The notes under the pieces were generated by a model. That model did not search any database. It was not told the origin of the DNA and saw only the letters and a list, made by a program, of their open reading frames with translations. Shown in pieces: positions 33,705-47,900 of a DNA stretch of 64,000 nucleotides. Origin of the DNA: Pisaster brevispinus (Eukaryota; Echinodermata; Asteroidea; Forcipulatida; Asteriidae); the NCBI GenBank assembly GCA_023634235.1, contig JAMKCF010000009.1, positions 4,898,001-4,962,000 on the forward strand, written 5' to 3'. The number at the start of each line of letters is the position of its first letter. The stretch's first letter is position 1. A program made the translations under genes and the position numbers.

Positions 33705-36700
33705 AATTTGAGTTGAAAGTGACCCCTTCTTTCCTTTCATTGCAAAACAATTCATAATCGTATTTGAAACATTTGATGAGCACCCACACCACGCCACCTC
33801 CTCGCTCCCGGGTCGATGAAATTGTGTGATGTGTTGGGGGTAGGTTTAGCTTCATGTCCTGGCGCCAAAGCGTTCGACTCCCACGCCCTGTAATGCTGAA
33901 CGCGTCATTTCTTTCCGAGTCATGCCCCTCGGTCATCACAGGAACGGAAAACCACAACATGAGACTATGCCCCAATTTCGTGAGAAAAATTCCCCCGTTT
34001 CTATCAGAGAAAATGACGGTATCGATAAAAAGAGCGCAATTCAGGGAAGCAAAATGTAACCAGGTGTCATATTGCTGGGCAGAGCTGGAAATAATTCACA
34101 GTGGAATCAAGGGCAAATAAAATGACCGGTAGAGTTAACGGGAACTCAACAGGGATTTTACAATAAATTAGGTCTACAGGGCATCAATGATTGTGATGTG
34201 ATAACGCATGTAACCATTTATGGCAATCAGCCATCTTAGTGTCAACAATTCAACCGCTCTATTAGCCAACCCCACAAAATTCATCAGGCATCAATGGTGC
34301 GTGCACAATGGGCCATTGAAAGTGTACTACTTTTCCTGGAGAAAAAAAAAATCCGGTGAAATTGGGTGGCAGAATCAAACTGGAGGAAAAGTGAATGACA
34401 TAGATCAAGATGACTGCTTACAACTTTTAAGGGCCTTTACCAAATGTTCTAAGAGGATGTTTAAACAAAACTGGACATTGATTAAGTTACAGACTGCATT
34501 ATTACAAAATTACATCATCGTATATGTGATGTAATTTTGATATGTAAGTTATTGTCAGTTGCTCTGTACAAGTAATGGATGCTTTGTCTAATGATTTTGC
34601 TTGGCTGGAAAAAAAGATGTTTGTTACAAAATACTAAAGTTGGGGGAAGGGGCGGCAAAAGGAAAAATAGATATAAAGACCTTCTAAAGACTATAGTAGG
34701 ATACAAAGCAAAGCAATCCATCGTATCATCCTTATTAAGCAAGAAGTATAATTCTATCCGGGCTAATGCCGGGAAAAAAACTTGCTTTTAATTTAAGTCA
34801 CCTACTTTAGGAAAGCAAACAAATTGTAGCATAAAGACTTCGCGACAGGGTCGCTCAAGGTCAACTTTATCGACCAATCATAATCAGGCAATTTGACTGA
34901 TGACCAACCAAGTTCGATGAAAGCACAAGAAGACGTTTGCACATACAGTGGCGTAACTAAGGGGGCACGGGGAGGGGGCGGGGAGGCACGTGCCCCCAAT
35001 TGATGTCCGTGCCCCCCCACGCCCCCATTTGAAATCTTAACTTTGGGGATTGGAAATGTGATTATCTCAATATTGTTTAAACAATTTTTTACACGCATTG
35101 TTTGTATTGCACTAACGCCAGACTATCTTAGTAAATTACATTAAAAATGCGCTGAAAAGGAGCCTTTTTAAAGAAAAGGACAAACGGAAACTTGGCCAGA
35201 AGTGCACCATGCCCCTCGAAAAAAATGGTGCACCCCGTTGTGCCTCCTCCCTAAAATGTTGCGGTAATCCTAGTCACAGTGGAAAAGTGGAAAAGTAGTC
35301 TGCCAGCAAAGACTAGCCTAAGTGCCCGTTTTTTCAGCATGTTTTTGTAGAAGTGTAAAATAACATGAAAGATGGCCAGCCCGTAGGCCCCATGCTTAAG
35401 GAGTTTTTCTTTTCCCACATGAAGATGTTTTTGAGCAAAAAGACATTTCTTGCATTTCTCCGAACTCAAACAATAATGTTTTTAATTAATGTAACAAAAC
35501 AAATTTTATCTATATGCCAGGAGCTGCATTTTGTGTGTGGTCATTTCAACGTTTTGATGTTTGCATTAATTATTTAATAATTTAGTGACTCCAGCCAAGA
35601 GCGATCCCATTACCCGGATCCTACCCCCCCCCGCAAAGTTCGGGTTTAAAAGATCATCAACCGACAACGAACAACGAGTAAACACTTTATTAGGCTACAA
35701 CAAAATTGAAACCTATAAATATCACACAATGAAATTAAACTTTAGGTTCCTTTTGTTGAAATAGACCGCTTTGGATGAATGGAAGCTATCAGCAGCCCAA
35801 TTAGGCCTGAAAGGGAAGCCAATAAAAAGTGTCAGACGTGACTGAATATTGAATTTCTTTTAATCTCTGGTTGACGTTTGATTGGATCAAATCCGCTGGG
35901 TTTTCCCCCGTGCATTTCTACAGCATTACGCTGTACACTCCCGGCATTTTGGGTAGAAAGCAAAACGAAGAAAATCAAGTAACATTGTCCCTTTTGAGTC
36001 TCAATTTAACATCAATTTGTCTGTTAAAGTTCAAACTTAGAACGAAACAGCTTGATCTGTTTCAGAGTGTGCTCATTATACAGCCAACCTCAAAGCCTTG
36101 TAGCTGCATGGGCAGTCCCACCAGGTCGTTGGAGGCAAGAAATAAAATGTTGTTCAGCAGCGCAATATTTTCTAATACGTCCCCCAAGAAACCAATTTGG
36201 ACACCTAAAGGTAGGGTTATATAATTGGTAGACATACTCCATAAATTAATGACCATAACAGCTTACTTTGTGAGAAGCACTGCAGCTGTTGACAGCATAA
36301 ACTATTTTGAAGAAAGGATTGCCTTCACCCCAAAACATTTGAATCTGAGAAACCTCCGATTTATGAGGGCTGGTGTCCGTTCGCGAATGGGTGTGATTTG
36401 TTCCTGAAGACTGCTCAGAGTTTAATGTGTTTAATAACACATCCACATGCTACAGGCGGCGAATAGTATACAAATCGGGCCACCCATTCTGGGGAGGATT
36501 GGAAAGTTGACTTTTTCCATCAACCCCCCACGTGCCATGGCTTGAAAGAAACCCGCAATGGACTGTTTCACTTCAGTCATGGTGTCGATGTGCTCACTGT
36601 GGATCATCGTCTGTCATGGCCCAACTCAGAGTAAATACAATAATGCCATCTTCAAACAGAAACAAAATATATACATACATACGTTGAACCCATCCAGACT

Positions 36701-36929
36701 GATCAATGTTTAACACAGTTTTTCTCTCGAATTTGTGGGTTGGTGGGTCAAAAGAAACACCTGAGATCAATTAAATTATTTAAAGTTTGATGTCATTAAC
36801 TTCGTATGTACAGTTCATTGGCGTAACCGGCGGACACGGACAGGCGTCCCCTTTCAGACCGTTTGCCCCTGCCAATGGTTACGTAGTTCTAAGCGTGATC
36901 ACACCCCCCCCTCCCACCTCACCTCAAGA

Positions 36930-37060
36930 CATCAAGCCGGAGGTCCCGTGTGCTAGGATTGGTGGAAAAGTAGGGGGTTAACCCCGGTGTTTCTGGTTCA
37001 CATAGCAAGCACCCTTGTTTACATGTTTCCTCATCAGGCTTGTGAGCTACAGTGATTGGT
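36930..37060 (+). repeat. SINE body fragment
   Basis: ggtcccgtgtgctagg, ggggttaaccccggtgtttctggtt and gcaagcacccttgtttaca match the reverse fragment at 52975-53140. Confidence 0.5.
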
Positions 37061-38520
37061 TTCATTACCAGAAATATGTTTAAATAAAGTGTTATAATAG
37101 GTTTGCGGCAACGAATTATTTTGTTGTAACATTATCGGTAATCAGTGATGAGACTTATGACAACTAATTGGATTATCAAGCCACATTAAAAATAAACAAA
37201 CTGATCTATAAAACCATAATAAAACAGTTCGCGACATTCAGATGACGTCATTACCCTTTTTGAGAATCCTGTTCCATACTGGGAATACATCAGAAGTTGA
37301 GTGACCGACTGCCAACGCGCCAACACAGGTCAATGCACTATAATAACCTATAGACACGCAAAAGACCGTCACTTTTTTTATTAAGATGTGAAAAAGGAGA
37401 CTTTGGAACGCTACAGTGGCAGCAAACTTATCAGGTAAACTTCCATTGTTTATACGTAGTTCTGAGCATGCGCACATTACCGAGAGCGTGGAGTTACCAC
37501 AGACATATAATACCTATTATATGTCTTTGGGAGTTACCCGGTAAGTCTGCTGCCACCTAGCGTCCTAAAAGTCCCCCATTAAAGCGCCACATTGGCCTTT
37601 TGTATAATAATAAGATTGAAAACGCAAGTCTTGCGCATGTTCGATCGTTTTGGCACTGTTTACGTGGGAGATTTCGATTTCTTCACGTCCGCAATGTATA
37701 GGTAAAGGTTCTAAACTTGTTGAAAGACCGTGAGACATCTTCGTTTACCGCGGCGCTTTCCAATCACTCTTGGTAAGCTTTCATGCTCGGGTTCTGTCTT
37801 GATTCAACTGGCCGTGTGTTCTCCTTGTTCTTTCTGCATTCGTCTCACCAAAGCATCTCGCCACCAGCCTAGCCTTCTAGAAGATGCCTCCTTAACAACA
37901 TTGTTTTCGCTTCTCGCATCTTCTCGGCAATTCCATTTACTTCCTCATGTCTTTTCTGTCCGATTTTACCTGTCCATTTGGTATGGAAATAAGTGTGAGT
38001 TTGAATTGAATTGAATACGAATTTAAAGAGCCAAATTGTTTATAGGCCTATTTGTAAAAAAAAACACAAAAAAAACCCGGTACTTGTTACACTTGCACAT
38101 CAGAATGCCTCATGCATGTACTTAAGTGATTGTTGAGTCGTGGGTATGTCATGATGATGTCATGACGGAACACGTACCGTCATCAATTCTCTCAATCTTG
38201 TTTTTGCCAAGACACTCGCAAATGAGTCGCAAAAGAGATCATAGTGTGACCAAGAAAACAGATTTGAATGGTATTTGATAGGGCCTGATTGCGCCTAAAA
38301 TGTGTGTTTTTTTAGGACAAGCAAAGACAAAAAAAATAATGGTATGATGGTATGAGGTATGTCCTAAATGCAACACAAAGAGAGGTTTTTGAAAGACAAG
38401 CAAAGAAAAATAATAGGACCGGAATGCACTCAAGATATTCGAAAAGCTTATCAAATGTTGTCAGCTACAAAGCTTCTCCCTGTGTCGAGTGAGAAACAAG
38501 TTTTACAACTGATTAGAAAA

Positions 38521-38868
38521 TGGGCGACGCGACGGGCGATGCGACGGACGCCGCGACGGACGACGCGACGGGCGACGCGACGGGAGACACGACGGCACGA
38601 CACGACGGACGAAGCCAAAACCACTATAATATTCAATATTGAAAAACAGGGGACGCCGCGATGGGCGGCGGCACGACGCGACGCACGACGCGACGGGCGA
38701 CGGCAAACTTGGAAATTTATGCAAAGCTTATGAGATAAGGGCGCGTTCTGAATGAACATCCATTCGAAACTTTATGCAACCTACGGGGTCCAGAGGACAA
38801 TTACCGTTCAGACGCACGACGCGACGGGCGACGGCACGACGGGACGCGACGGCACGACGCGACGAACA
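38521..38868. repeat. CG-rich minisatellite (gcgacgggcgacg words) in three blocks
   Basis: Blocks 38521-38612, 38651-38703 and 38814-38868 are built of gacgc/gacgg/cgacg words in otherwise AT-rich DNA. An AT-rich insert and the duplicated element at 38716-38816 separate them. Confidence 0.85.
38716..38816. repeat. Duplicated ~100-bp element, copy 1
   Basis: tttatgcaaagctt, gagataagggcgcgttctgaat, catccattcgaaactttatg and ccagaggacaa all recur in order at 40173-40276. Confidence 0.85.
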
Positions 38869-39904
38869 TTTGTCGTCTTTAGAACCATTATTATTGTATT
38901 GCATCTCTATTTACTCTATTAACGGGGAATTCAGTCCATGACGCTACCTCCACCGTACCATAGGCGGGCTTGTGATATCACTTTATGCAACGGGTCTATT
39001 GTTCTGGTGTAACTTTTGTTTGAACTCAGTTTTGGACAAACCTTGTTCCCACGGCTTTTCCATGCCGATGTACCCTGGTTGATCTGCGTGAGACTAGCGA
39101 CACTGGACGGATTGTCGGGCTTTGAGCTAGCAGTCTTGACCCCCTGTATCACCATGAACCATCGAAATAAAATTAATGCAGGGAGTTTAATTCACCCCAA
39201 ACCATCATTACCGACTCAAAGCTCCTACAGCTTTAATGAGCAGTAATTGTGTTCAAAAGATGGTTTGAGACACCCGTGGTAAACTTTCAGTTTACATCAC
39301 CATCTTTACCCCAATTTGGGAACTTGGAACGTCCACCGAATGCGACAACCACAACGAAAAATCCAACCCAACATTTCCACCAATTCATGCCACGGGTGTT
39401 ACCGTATTAATTAATCGGGAACGGACAAGAACCACACAAAATTGGACTATTGCGAAAAGACCATCCCTCACCCACAATTCCAGAGAAATGAAAACAAAAG
39501 GTGCGGTTCAGAAAAGCAAAATGTCAAATCATGCAGGAAGTTTTCTTCCTCCGTAGTCAAATCAATTTACCATGGCCGGAAGGAACAGGAAATTAATCGT
39601 ATATTATTATCAATTAATTTGGACCAATGACTCTGCAAGTTTAGACATCATGATTATTTTTTTCCCCCGCAAAACGAACTGAATTGACTTGAATACACTT
39701 CAAAACTCAATTAGCCGTTTGAATACTTAATGTTTTTCTTGTATTATAGGCCCTATTTCTATTAAAACTATGAGTTTTTGAACTGTCAGGGAAGATTGGG
39801 GGAAAAGTGGCCACAAAACCTCAATTAAAATGATTGTGTTTGACTTTGCCCAATAATCAATATTATCTCTTGGGGAGGGGGTAGGAAATAGTATTTTTAC
39901 GCTG

Positions 39905-40158
39905 AACAATTTTCTGCTCAGGAAAAAAAATTAGCAGGATACCAGTCACAGATGATTATGGCCGCGTGTTTTTGTTTTGTGTTTCTTTTATGTTGGCTGA
40001 CCTTACTCTAGTAAGCGTACATTTATTGTGCTTAGCTACTTTTCGTGCTTATTAGCAGCCCTCGCTAACCTGTGAAATACGCTTACGCCGAAGCAATTTT
40101 TTTGTGCTGCTAACACGAAAGTTTGCTTACCGTTAAGCAGCGCTATGAAATTGGCCCC
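39905..40158. repeat. Palindromic MITE-like element, copy
   Basis: Left end gaacaattttctgctc and agcaggataccagtcac, right end cagcgctatgaaattggcccctg. Immediately followed by the duplicated element at 40173. Confidence 0.55.
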
Positions 40159-40172
40159 TGCTGATCAAGGTG

Positions 40173-40276
40173 CTTTATGCAAAGCTTGAGATAAGGGCGC
40201 GTTCTGAATGGACATCCATTCGAAACTTTATGCAACCTATACGGGGGTCCAGAGGACAACTACCGTTCAGAGAGAG
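40173..40276. repeat. Duplicated ~100-bp element, copy 2
   Basis: Same word order as 38716-38816, but without a CG-rich block on either side. Confidence 0.85.
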
Positions 40277-41237
40277 GTCAACTTGTACCACTTATGTCAT
40301 GACTTGTATATGCCACTTCTTGTTATATAGGAGCCAGACTATTTGTCTTCCCAGCCTCGGTTTAGTGTTTGCATTAGTTTGACGATCTGAAAGGGGTTAA
40401 TACAAATGGAGACCTAAAACGCCCAACAGTGTCAGAAACACTAAATTCGTTGTAATATCATCACACTAACGCACTTTTCAGCGGATGTGTTTGGGTTATA
40501 GAATTGCAACTTCACTTTCATAACTTTGTATCCGGGTTTTTTTTATGAATGAAACAGAACGGTATAAGGCAATAGCAACCCTCGGTGTGAAATGGCAGTT
40601 GGTGCTGCAATGAGTAATTTCCGACCTGAATATTTTTTAGTTTGATTATTTTGAATAGTGTATGATAGAAAATTCGAAACCGGACGCTGTTGCTTTTGAT
40701 ACACCCCTTCTCTGAACTGCAACTTAATTGATCCCCAACATTCCGGTAACTGTTAACGGGGTTTCGAATTGTTTTTCTTTTCCAAAAATTCATTCAAAAT
40801 GATGCAAAAAAAAGAAGGAAAAAAAAGAGCTCAGGTTTTGATACTTCATTGGTTTCTGTAAAACTTGATTACCAATCTCACCACCATCCGACCAACACAG
40901 ACTGTCATGAAATTGACCACACCTTGCATGACGTCACAAGCTCAATCAGCACACTTCTGGGGTCAAAGGAATATCTTATCATTGGCTGAAAGTTGTGCTT
41001 GGCGCGTACACACGTTCCGTGGCTTGACCTCAGCGAGGATGTTTGACCTCAGCGTAGGTGTTTTTCTCTGAAGAAAACAACCAACGATCTTCGTTTTGTG
41101 ATGTGGTGCACCGTTTCGCAGTCATTTTCGGCAAAATATAAGCGGTCAATTTAAACGCTGCGTGGCAATTTTGCGCGAAATTAGATTTCAATTAATGTGT
41201 AATCAATTGGTCTTTTGCGTTCACAAATATAACCATT

Positions 41238-41700
41238 CAATTTTAATAATAATATTAATAATACTTTATTCAGGCATATCACAATACATACAAAAAAATA
41301 CAAATTTAAATTGATAAAAATAGAACCATACAAATGCCGCCCACCCCAATATAGCCTACAGTAAGTAATGATAAAACATACGATACAAATTTTTTTTAAT
41401 AAAATAAAAATAAAAGGCAAAGGGAAAGCACACAAAAAGCGACACAAACAAAACCAAGGAAATAGGAATCGTTCAACATTAAACCAGGGAGAAACAGACA
41501 AAACAAAAGATGGGCTGCCTCGAAGAAATACACAAATGAAATAAAACACTACCCCCAAAGGGGTGTGTCACTCCGACCCAAAACAGCGACAACAACAATC
41601 ACAACAAAAACACAAGCAGACACACAAACAAAGAACAGCGAACAGACAAGCACCAGAAACAAACAGACACAAGGAAAACCCGGACAAAAAGCAATTTCAG
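41238..41700 (-). repeat. Probable reversed retroelement tail
   Basis: Begins with taataataatattaataatactttattcaggc, the reverse of a typical ...gcctgaataaagtatt(att)n 3' end. A low-complexity caaacaaaca stretch follows. No reverse-transcriptase frame remains. Confidence 0.35.
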
Positions 41701-42043
41701 TTTAATTTTGAATTAACATGAATCCACTTTCATTAACTTTTCGTTCATGAATTTGAACAACATTCAAATTCGCTGATCCCTAAATCTCCTACTCTGCTAA
41801 ATTGAATGCCGATTTCACGTGGCTAAAAAGAACACATTATAAAAATGATATTATGCTCTATAAATTCGTACTCCTCAAAGTTAGATTGGATGACGGTTTC
41901 AAGCGAAGAGGCAAAGTTACTTGAATACGAATAGAATATGAATTAAATGTTGTGGCAACGTTTTCGCACAATAGTAATATTTCAGATGGAAATGTTGCAC
42001 ACAGCTGGTATCGGATGGTTAGCAATTTTTCATGTGATCCTCT

Positions 42044-42265
42044 GGCTGCCGCTTCCCAGGTTGTATCGTAAACTTGGGTGTGATCCCATGGATATACGGC
42101 AGTACAGGTTGAAGACTGACATTCCCGAACAAAGATATTGACAAATTAATAAGGAGAGCGCCAACTTGGTGCTAGATAGCTCAGTTGGTAGAAAGCTCCG
42201 GCACGTTTAACCGGAGGTCGTTGGTTCAAATCCCGCTCAAAGTAAACTTGTCTTTGTTCAACCCC
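42044..42265 (+). repeat. tRNA-bearing inverted-end repeat, copy 3
   Basis: gccgcttcccaggttgtatc... flank, cccgaacaaagatattgaca, tRNA-like tagctcagttggtag...ggttcaaatcccgctc, then tctttgttcaacccc. Confidence 0.7.
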
Positions 42266-44686
42266 AAATTACTTAAAAATTGTCAATTCATATTTCCGCT
42301 TGTTTCTCCAATCGCTTAAACTATAGAAAAGTTACAGGACAGAACACAAATCATTCCAAAATGTCCTGTCAAAACCAATTTCATATAAAGTTATGAGCAT
42401 TAACACAAAACGTTTATTAGACACTAATCAACAAAATTCAAGCTGCCACGCTACATAAAAAAGGAAATATTTGCAAATAATGTCAAAAATGACCATATTA
42501 TAAATATTTAAGATAACTTTCAACATGACATTACAAAGCGGACACTGGTGTCTGGCTCCCAACGAAACCAGAAAGTGAAAGATTGAAAGTTTCCATCAGG
42601 AATAAAAAAACATAGAAATATTGCGTTATTTTGTAGTGAGGGGAAATCGATTGAAGATTCCACTGAAATTTTGTCCAGACGACAAGTCCTTTCAGTATCG
42701 ATGCCATTTTATCCATCGCAGTTTCATGTTCGCTTTCATTGACGAGGAGATTTCTTGCTCCCCCCTTTTTTTTGGGGGGGGGGTTAAGTAAAACGCAACT
42801 TGTTATTTTAGACCTTTGTGAGATACAGCAGTACGTCGAGAGTGGACATCAAATCACATCAGGGGTGCTCCCCCTCAAATATCCCGTTTACGTTAGTGGT
42901 AACAGTATCCGTACAGAGATTTACAAATCTATTTTAATATCTAGATATTGTTCATGTGTAATTTTTTAATACAGGAAAAACGTACAATAATGTCGTAGAA
43001 TATTGCACAACTTGGTAGTTGCATCGACTTAACTATAATTATTCAAAGCTAACCCCTCAGTGGGTGAATCAATGGGGGAGGGGCTAGTATTTAGGGGTGG
43101 GATGCCTATTGAAACGTCCACTCATATTTCGATGAAATAAAAATTGCGGGGACTTGTTTGGGACCTCACGCTCTGGATTCACCTGATATAACTAACTAAC
43201 GGTGCACCGAGGTATGGACAAACTGAGCCGATGGGGGCGCACCATTCACGGATCATGTTGATCTAGATTACTTTAGGTACCAGGAATGCAATGGGCGGTA
43301 AAATGGGATAATGGTAGCTTTCAGAGCTTTATGTGGACCTTTTCCCTCAGACATAGGGTTTCTTTTAATGACTATACCGCCCGTTACACCCCCACCACGC
43401 ACCCCCAAATCTAGAACACCTGCATACGGGCTCATAATTGTTCCTCTTTTGTTTGTTCTTTTTTGGCAACAGCTCCCATTGGTTCTGCACACGCTCCCCC
43501 AATGGGGACCTTTCCTAAACCGAGGACCCTATTTTTCTCTTGGCAGTGAAATGAAATTTCTTTAAACCTAGAGATATTTCCATCGTCAATTATAAGATTT
43601 CATCAAACTCATAATATATTCTGATGTGACATCATTATTACCATACGATTACACTATTTGTATTAAAAAAGATGTATTCAACCTCCACAAATAACGATAA
43701 ATCACAAACAATTGAAGAAAATTATACAATGAAAATGTAGAAACGTATTCATGATTATCCTTTTGCTGTAAGGTGTTAAAAAAAAAAGAAACAAATAAAT
43801 GCCTTAAATTCAGAAGAAAGGTTGCAATGGACCCCCCAAAAGACTTAAATTTCACTTGAAATGGATGTCGAGCGAAAATAGCATAAGTGTAAAGGCCTAA
43901 ATGCTTCGATTATTTCCATTTATTGAGACAGACGAGTTGCAACACAAAGCAACAGTAATAATTCCTTTTACCGTTATCATTTAGCCTAATTTTGTTTCGA
44001 GTGCACATCAGCGCGGAGATTGTATGATATGCAAACATTACGAAACCAGGAACAACATAGCGAGTATTTTGACTGGAGAGCGCCATTAATGACAATGTGG
44101 CACGTTATGCGACATTCTCCCGATACGGCGTGGCCATTTACCAAGCACCATGCCCCTGCCTATATTCCGGACACAGTGCTCTGAAAATGCTGGGATTGTT
44201 TAGGCATATTATCTCTCAGTTTATCACATCTTGCTGAAACGCCGTCGCTTCGAACAGACACATCAGTCGGAAAACGAAATCAAACGGGGAAAGTCTTTCT
44301 AAAAATAGATCATGATGACTCAGGCTGGCACCAACCAGATGGTCATCAATATTAATCGCTCAATATTAAAATTAGGCGCATGCGTGTTTGGTTGCTCAGA
44401 GGTGTATCGATACTGCAATGCACTCGATGCGCCCATGTAGATGGTGTTGTGTTGCACAATAAACGCTGATATCCGGCGCGAGCAAAATTCAGCTTCAAAC
44501 ACACCGTTCAAGAATTATCCAATAACAACATGATAAGTGAGAGTTTCAAACTAGGAATAGAAAATGATGAAACCCCCATCTTGATAGAAATAACAAATAA
44601 ATGATCACGTCAGAATGCCTGGTGGAGAAGTTCTCGTATTCGTCTGGCATATTATAAATACACAGTACCTCACCACAAATGGCAAA

Positions 44687-44695
44687 TATATAAAG
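44687..44695 (+). promoter_or_regulatory. Candidate TATA box of gene C
   Basis: TATATAAAG lies 166 nt upstream of the gene C start codon. A transcription start about 30 nt further on would leave a 5' leader of roughly 140 nt. In-frame stop codons (TAA at 44804-44806) separate it from the ATG, consistent with a leader. Confidence 0.45.
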
Positions 44696-44860
44696 AGACA
44701 ACAACTACACAACATCATTAACTTGCTTCGGCCGTTACGAACAAACTACAGCGAAGAAATCACGTAAAGATTAAAAATCCTTTAAACTGACTACACTTTG
44801 GGATAAGTGAGCTGTTTTTTTATACCTCGACTCGGGTTTGCGATCATTTTATTATTCGAA

Positions 44861-44969
44861 ATGATGTCCCGAACACGACCGGGCTCACCCAGCCAGCGTC
44901 CCGGAACGGGCCATACCGGCCGAGAGACAACGATATTGCTACTTGGTATTCTGATGATAATCAAACAAG
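44861..44969 (+). CDS. Gene C exon 1: start and hydrophobic N-terminus
   Basis: First ATG after an in-frame TAA; a second ATG follows at once at 44864. Arg/Pro/Gly-rich residues 1-24, then ILLLGILMII. Donor gtaagc at 44970, phase 1, as in B exon 1. Confidence 0.72.
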
Positions 44970-47900
44970 GTAAGCTTCTTTTAAGATTTTGACACAGAAC
45001 AATACTCGAACGAATACTAATGAGAATGGCCACAATGAATTTCACACAGAAAAAAAAAGTTCAATAATATTTTGAATGATTATAAAGTGTTGTTGAGTTT
45101 GGAAAAACGCAAACGAATGCTCATAAAGGCTGAACAATAATCAACACATTACTACCTTATTGTAAGCGACGTTATAATAAATAAATACAAGGAAAAATTG
45201 ACGAGTGAAAAAGTGTTGTTGCTGGTGTCGGGATAAAGCTGTTTAACTTGAGTGGCTAGTTGTCAAACTCAGTTTTGCGGGTTCACTCATTTTCCATAGA
45301 TAGAGTTTTTATGGGATGAATGGACAAGAAAATGGCAAATCTCCAGTCTCAGGTTAACACGGTGCAAACTGCCACCGTGTTTGACAAGCCTATACCCTAC
45401 AAGTACAATTTTTGTCAAAAAAAGGTTCGATATAGTGTCACATTACAAATCATTATACGGTGAAGTTTTGTACAGAGAATTTCCAGTTCATTCCCGAATG
45501 GATATTCAACTAAAACGGTATTGACTTTGGCCTTTTGACTGGCGCAAGAAATCCTCTTTGAAAATATACAGACCCATTTGTTTTTATGTCCGAGGACGTC
45601 TTGTTTTAAATTTGAAAGAGTATTTTAAAAAGAAGAAAAAAGAAGAAGAGTTTTACACAATTTCAACGTGAGGTTATTGGGCCTGTAATTTCCCCCAACT
45701 TTCATGAAGACTCTATCAATTGGAAAATGAGTGCATTTAAACAAAACTCATTTTGAGCCCTTCTCAAAATTTTTCGGCACGGAGTTTTTCGTGTTTTTTT
45801 TAATGAGCGGAAACAATGAACGAACGGTTTAGAAGCTGACAGACTAAATGATTGTTGTTACACTAAATGAAAAACAAAAGACAAAACAACAACAACCCAA
45901 CAACAAACAAACAAACAAAAATTATGTTCTTTATACCAAATGCTTATTTTTGTTTACAAGCACAACGTGCACTCCAAATGTTGATATATGTTTCAGATAA
46001 TTACATGCAAATTCCACCTATATTTGCATAAAATGGAAGTGAAAATTCTCAAATCATCTTAGACATAACGGTATACTTGGGGGGGGGGGGCTAAAAGATT
46101 TCAACTGAACTCACTGGGCCTATATACCATACGTTTCAGATGAAAGCAATATTATGTTTTGATAAAAAATAATTGTTAGTTACTTTATATAAAAAGAAGT
46201 AGAAACACTTTTCGGTTAATACACGGAAATGAAAACACCGCGTACCGGTCATAGAGTTAATAGTCAGTAATGGGATAGAAAGTATTATAATATCGATGCA
46301 ATGAATCGTGAGCTATTTATCGTTACCAATACAAATCTGCGCAACGATTTGTCAAAGTCACGAAGGAGGCGAATAACCGCTTGATTGTGTTTGTTGGGGT
46401 GTTTGTTTGTTTGTTGTTTTTTCCTTTACCCTTCTAGAATTAATCAAACGTATAGTGAAACTTTAAGTGACAAGTTACTGTATCATCTGAAGTATTATCT
46501 TCCGACCGTTTACTCTTTATTTTGATCAATTTTGTTTCAGTTTTCAAAGAAAGTTGTGGTCACGTGATTTATCCGAACTAGACCTTTCGTTCGGATAACT
46601 CGCCTGATCTGTGGAGTTAAGTTAGTTTTACTTCCATTGAGGAAGAGGGGGGCTGTTTTCAGTGTTGTTGCTGTTGTTGTTTACAAACAGAGAAAGCAGA
46701 AAGCAAAAATGCTTTCAATTTATCCCTATGAAATGTTGACGTTCAACTTGAGATGGGCAACTTGAGATGTGTCATTGCGTCACCGTGGCAAGGGACTCGC
46801 TGCCCTGTGTTGCAGCCTGAGGGAACATTATCAGCTTTCTGCATCGCTGTTGAGTAATGATTCCCGTCAGGAAGATCATAGAGTAGACGATGTGGTAATG
46901 CACATTGAAATCGGATTGATTGTTTTAATCTCAAGAAACATAGCCAATTAAAACAAAACAAATGAAGCAGCCCTTCCTCTATGGTACAGTTTCAGAGATT
47001 ATCGGTAAAACAAAGAAAGAAAGAAAGAAAGAAAGATCAACCAATCAACCAACCAACCAACCAACCAACCAACCAACCAACCAACCAACCAACCAAACAA
47101 ACAAACAAACAAACAAACAAACAAACAAACAAACGAACAAACACCCCAACACCCCCAACACCCCAACAAACAAACATACAAACAAACCACCCTTCTGTAT
47201 TTGTTTCTGTGTTACAAATTTACCATTATGTTAATAAATGTCAGTTTCATTGATCTATAATATTGATAAAATAAAATGCCCCACAAAAAAATAACATACA
47301 TTAAAGTATGAATAAGTTAATGAACACAAAACAAGGGGCAAGTCCATCTTTGATGGTGCAAACAATTAATAAGTAGTGAACACGTTTACAGTGACCACCG
47401 TCTACGGAATTCATTTTGTTTAGTTGAAATAATAACAATTCATGTCAATTTGTTGCAGGTGTTTGCCTGAACCTCTGCCCGGCGTACGACTCGGGAGAGA
47501 AGCTGTGTTGCGGCGGTGTATTTCACTCCATCCGATTCGATATCCCGCCTATGTCATGCTGTAAGTATCTTGCCCCCTTCAGAATTGTTTTCATCGGCGG
47601 TGTGGTTGTAAACAAACTATACAATCTTGACAGATGAGTAGGGAAATAAGCCCGCATGAATGCACCAGATTTACCGACTCTAAAAATCATCACAAACCCT
47701 TCAGGTTTTGAGAATAATCTACTTCCATCTTCCTTGAAAGTCACGTCACTGAAGGCAAGCTGAGACCGGTTTGGCGGGAGATTCTGCCCCCCCCCCCCGA
47801 TCTGCCCCATATAAGGCGAATTTTGATCACATTCCGTCTGATGGCGCCCTCTTTTGAATCAACTTGCTCAGCCCATGTTAGTTTACCGTACACGGGGACC

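Larger units (their letters stand above)
30506..44860. other. Intergenic B-C: no supported gene
   Basis: Very AT-rich (30.5-33.4 kb), then repeats: palindromic MITEs at 33490-33704 and 39905-40158, SINE fragment 36930-37060, GC-rich minisatellite 38521-38868, duplicated element 38716/40173, reverse retroelement tail 41238-41700 and tRNA-bearing repeat 42044-42265. Upstream sequences of gene C should lie in its last kilobase. Confidence 0.6.

Noticed and set aside
35871..36256. Overlapping ORFs on both strands (117 and 64 residues)
   Set aside because: No recognisable domain, no partner exons, and opposing frames equally open; may be a degraded mobile element.
38368..38759. Arg-rich repeat ORFs on both strands
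   Set aside because: Produced by the CG-rich minisatellite; open in several frames at once and flanked by repeats.
46962..47253. 90-residue Thr/Asn/Gln-repeat ORFs
   Set aside because: They are readings of a tetranucleotide microsatellite, open in several frames and on both strands, with no codon bias or splice context.
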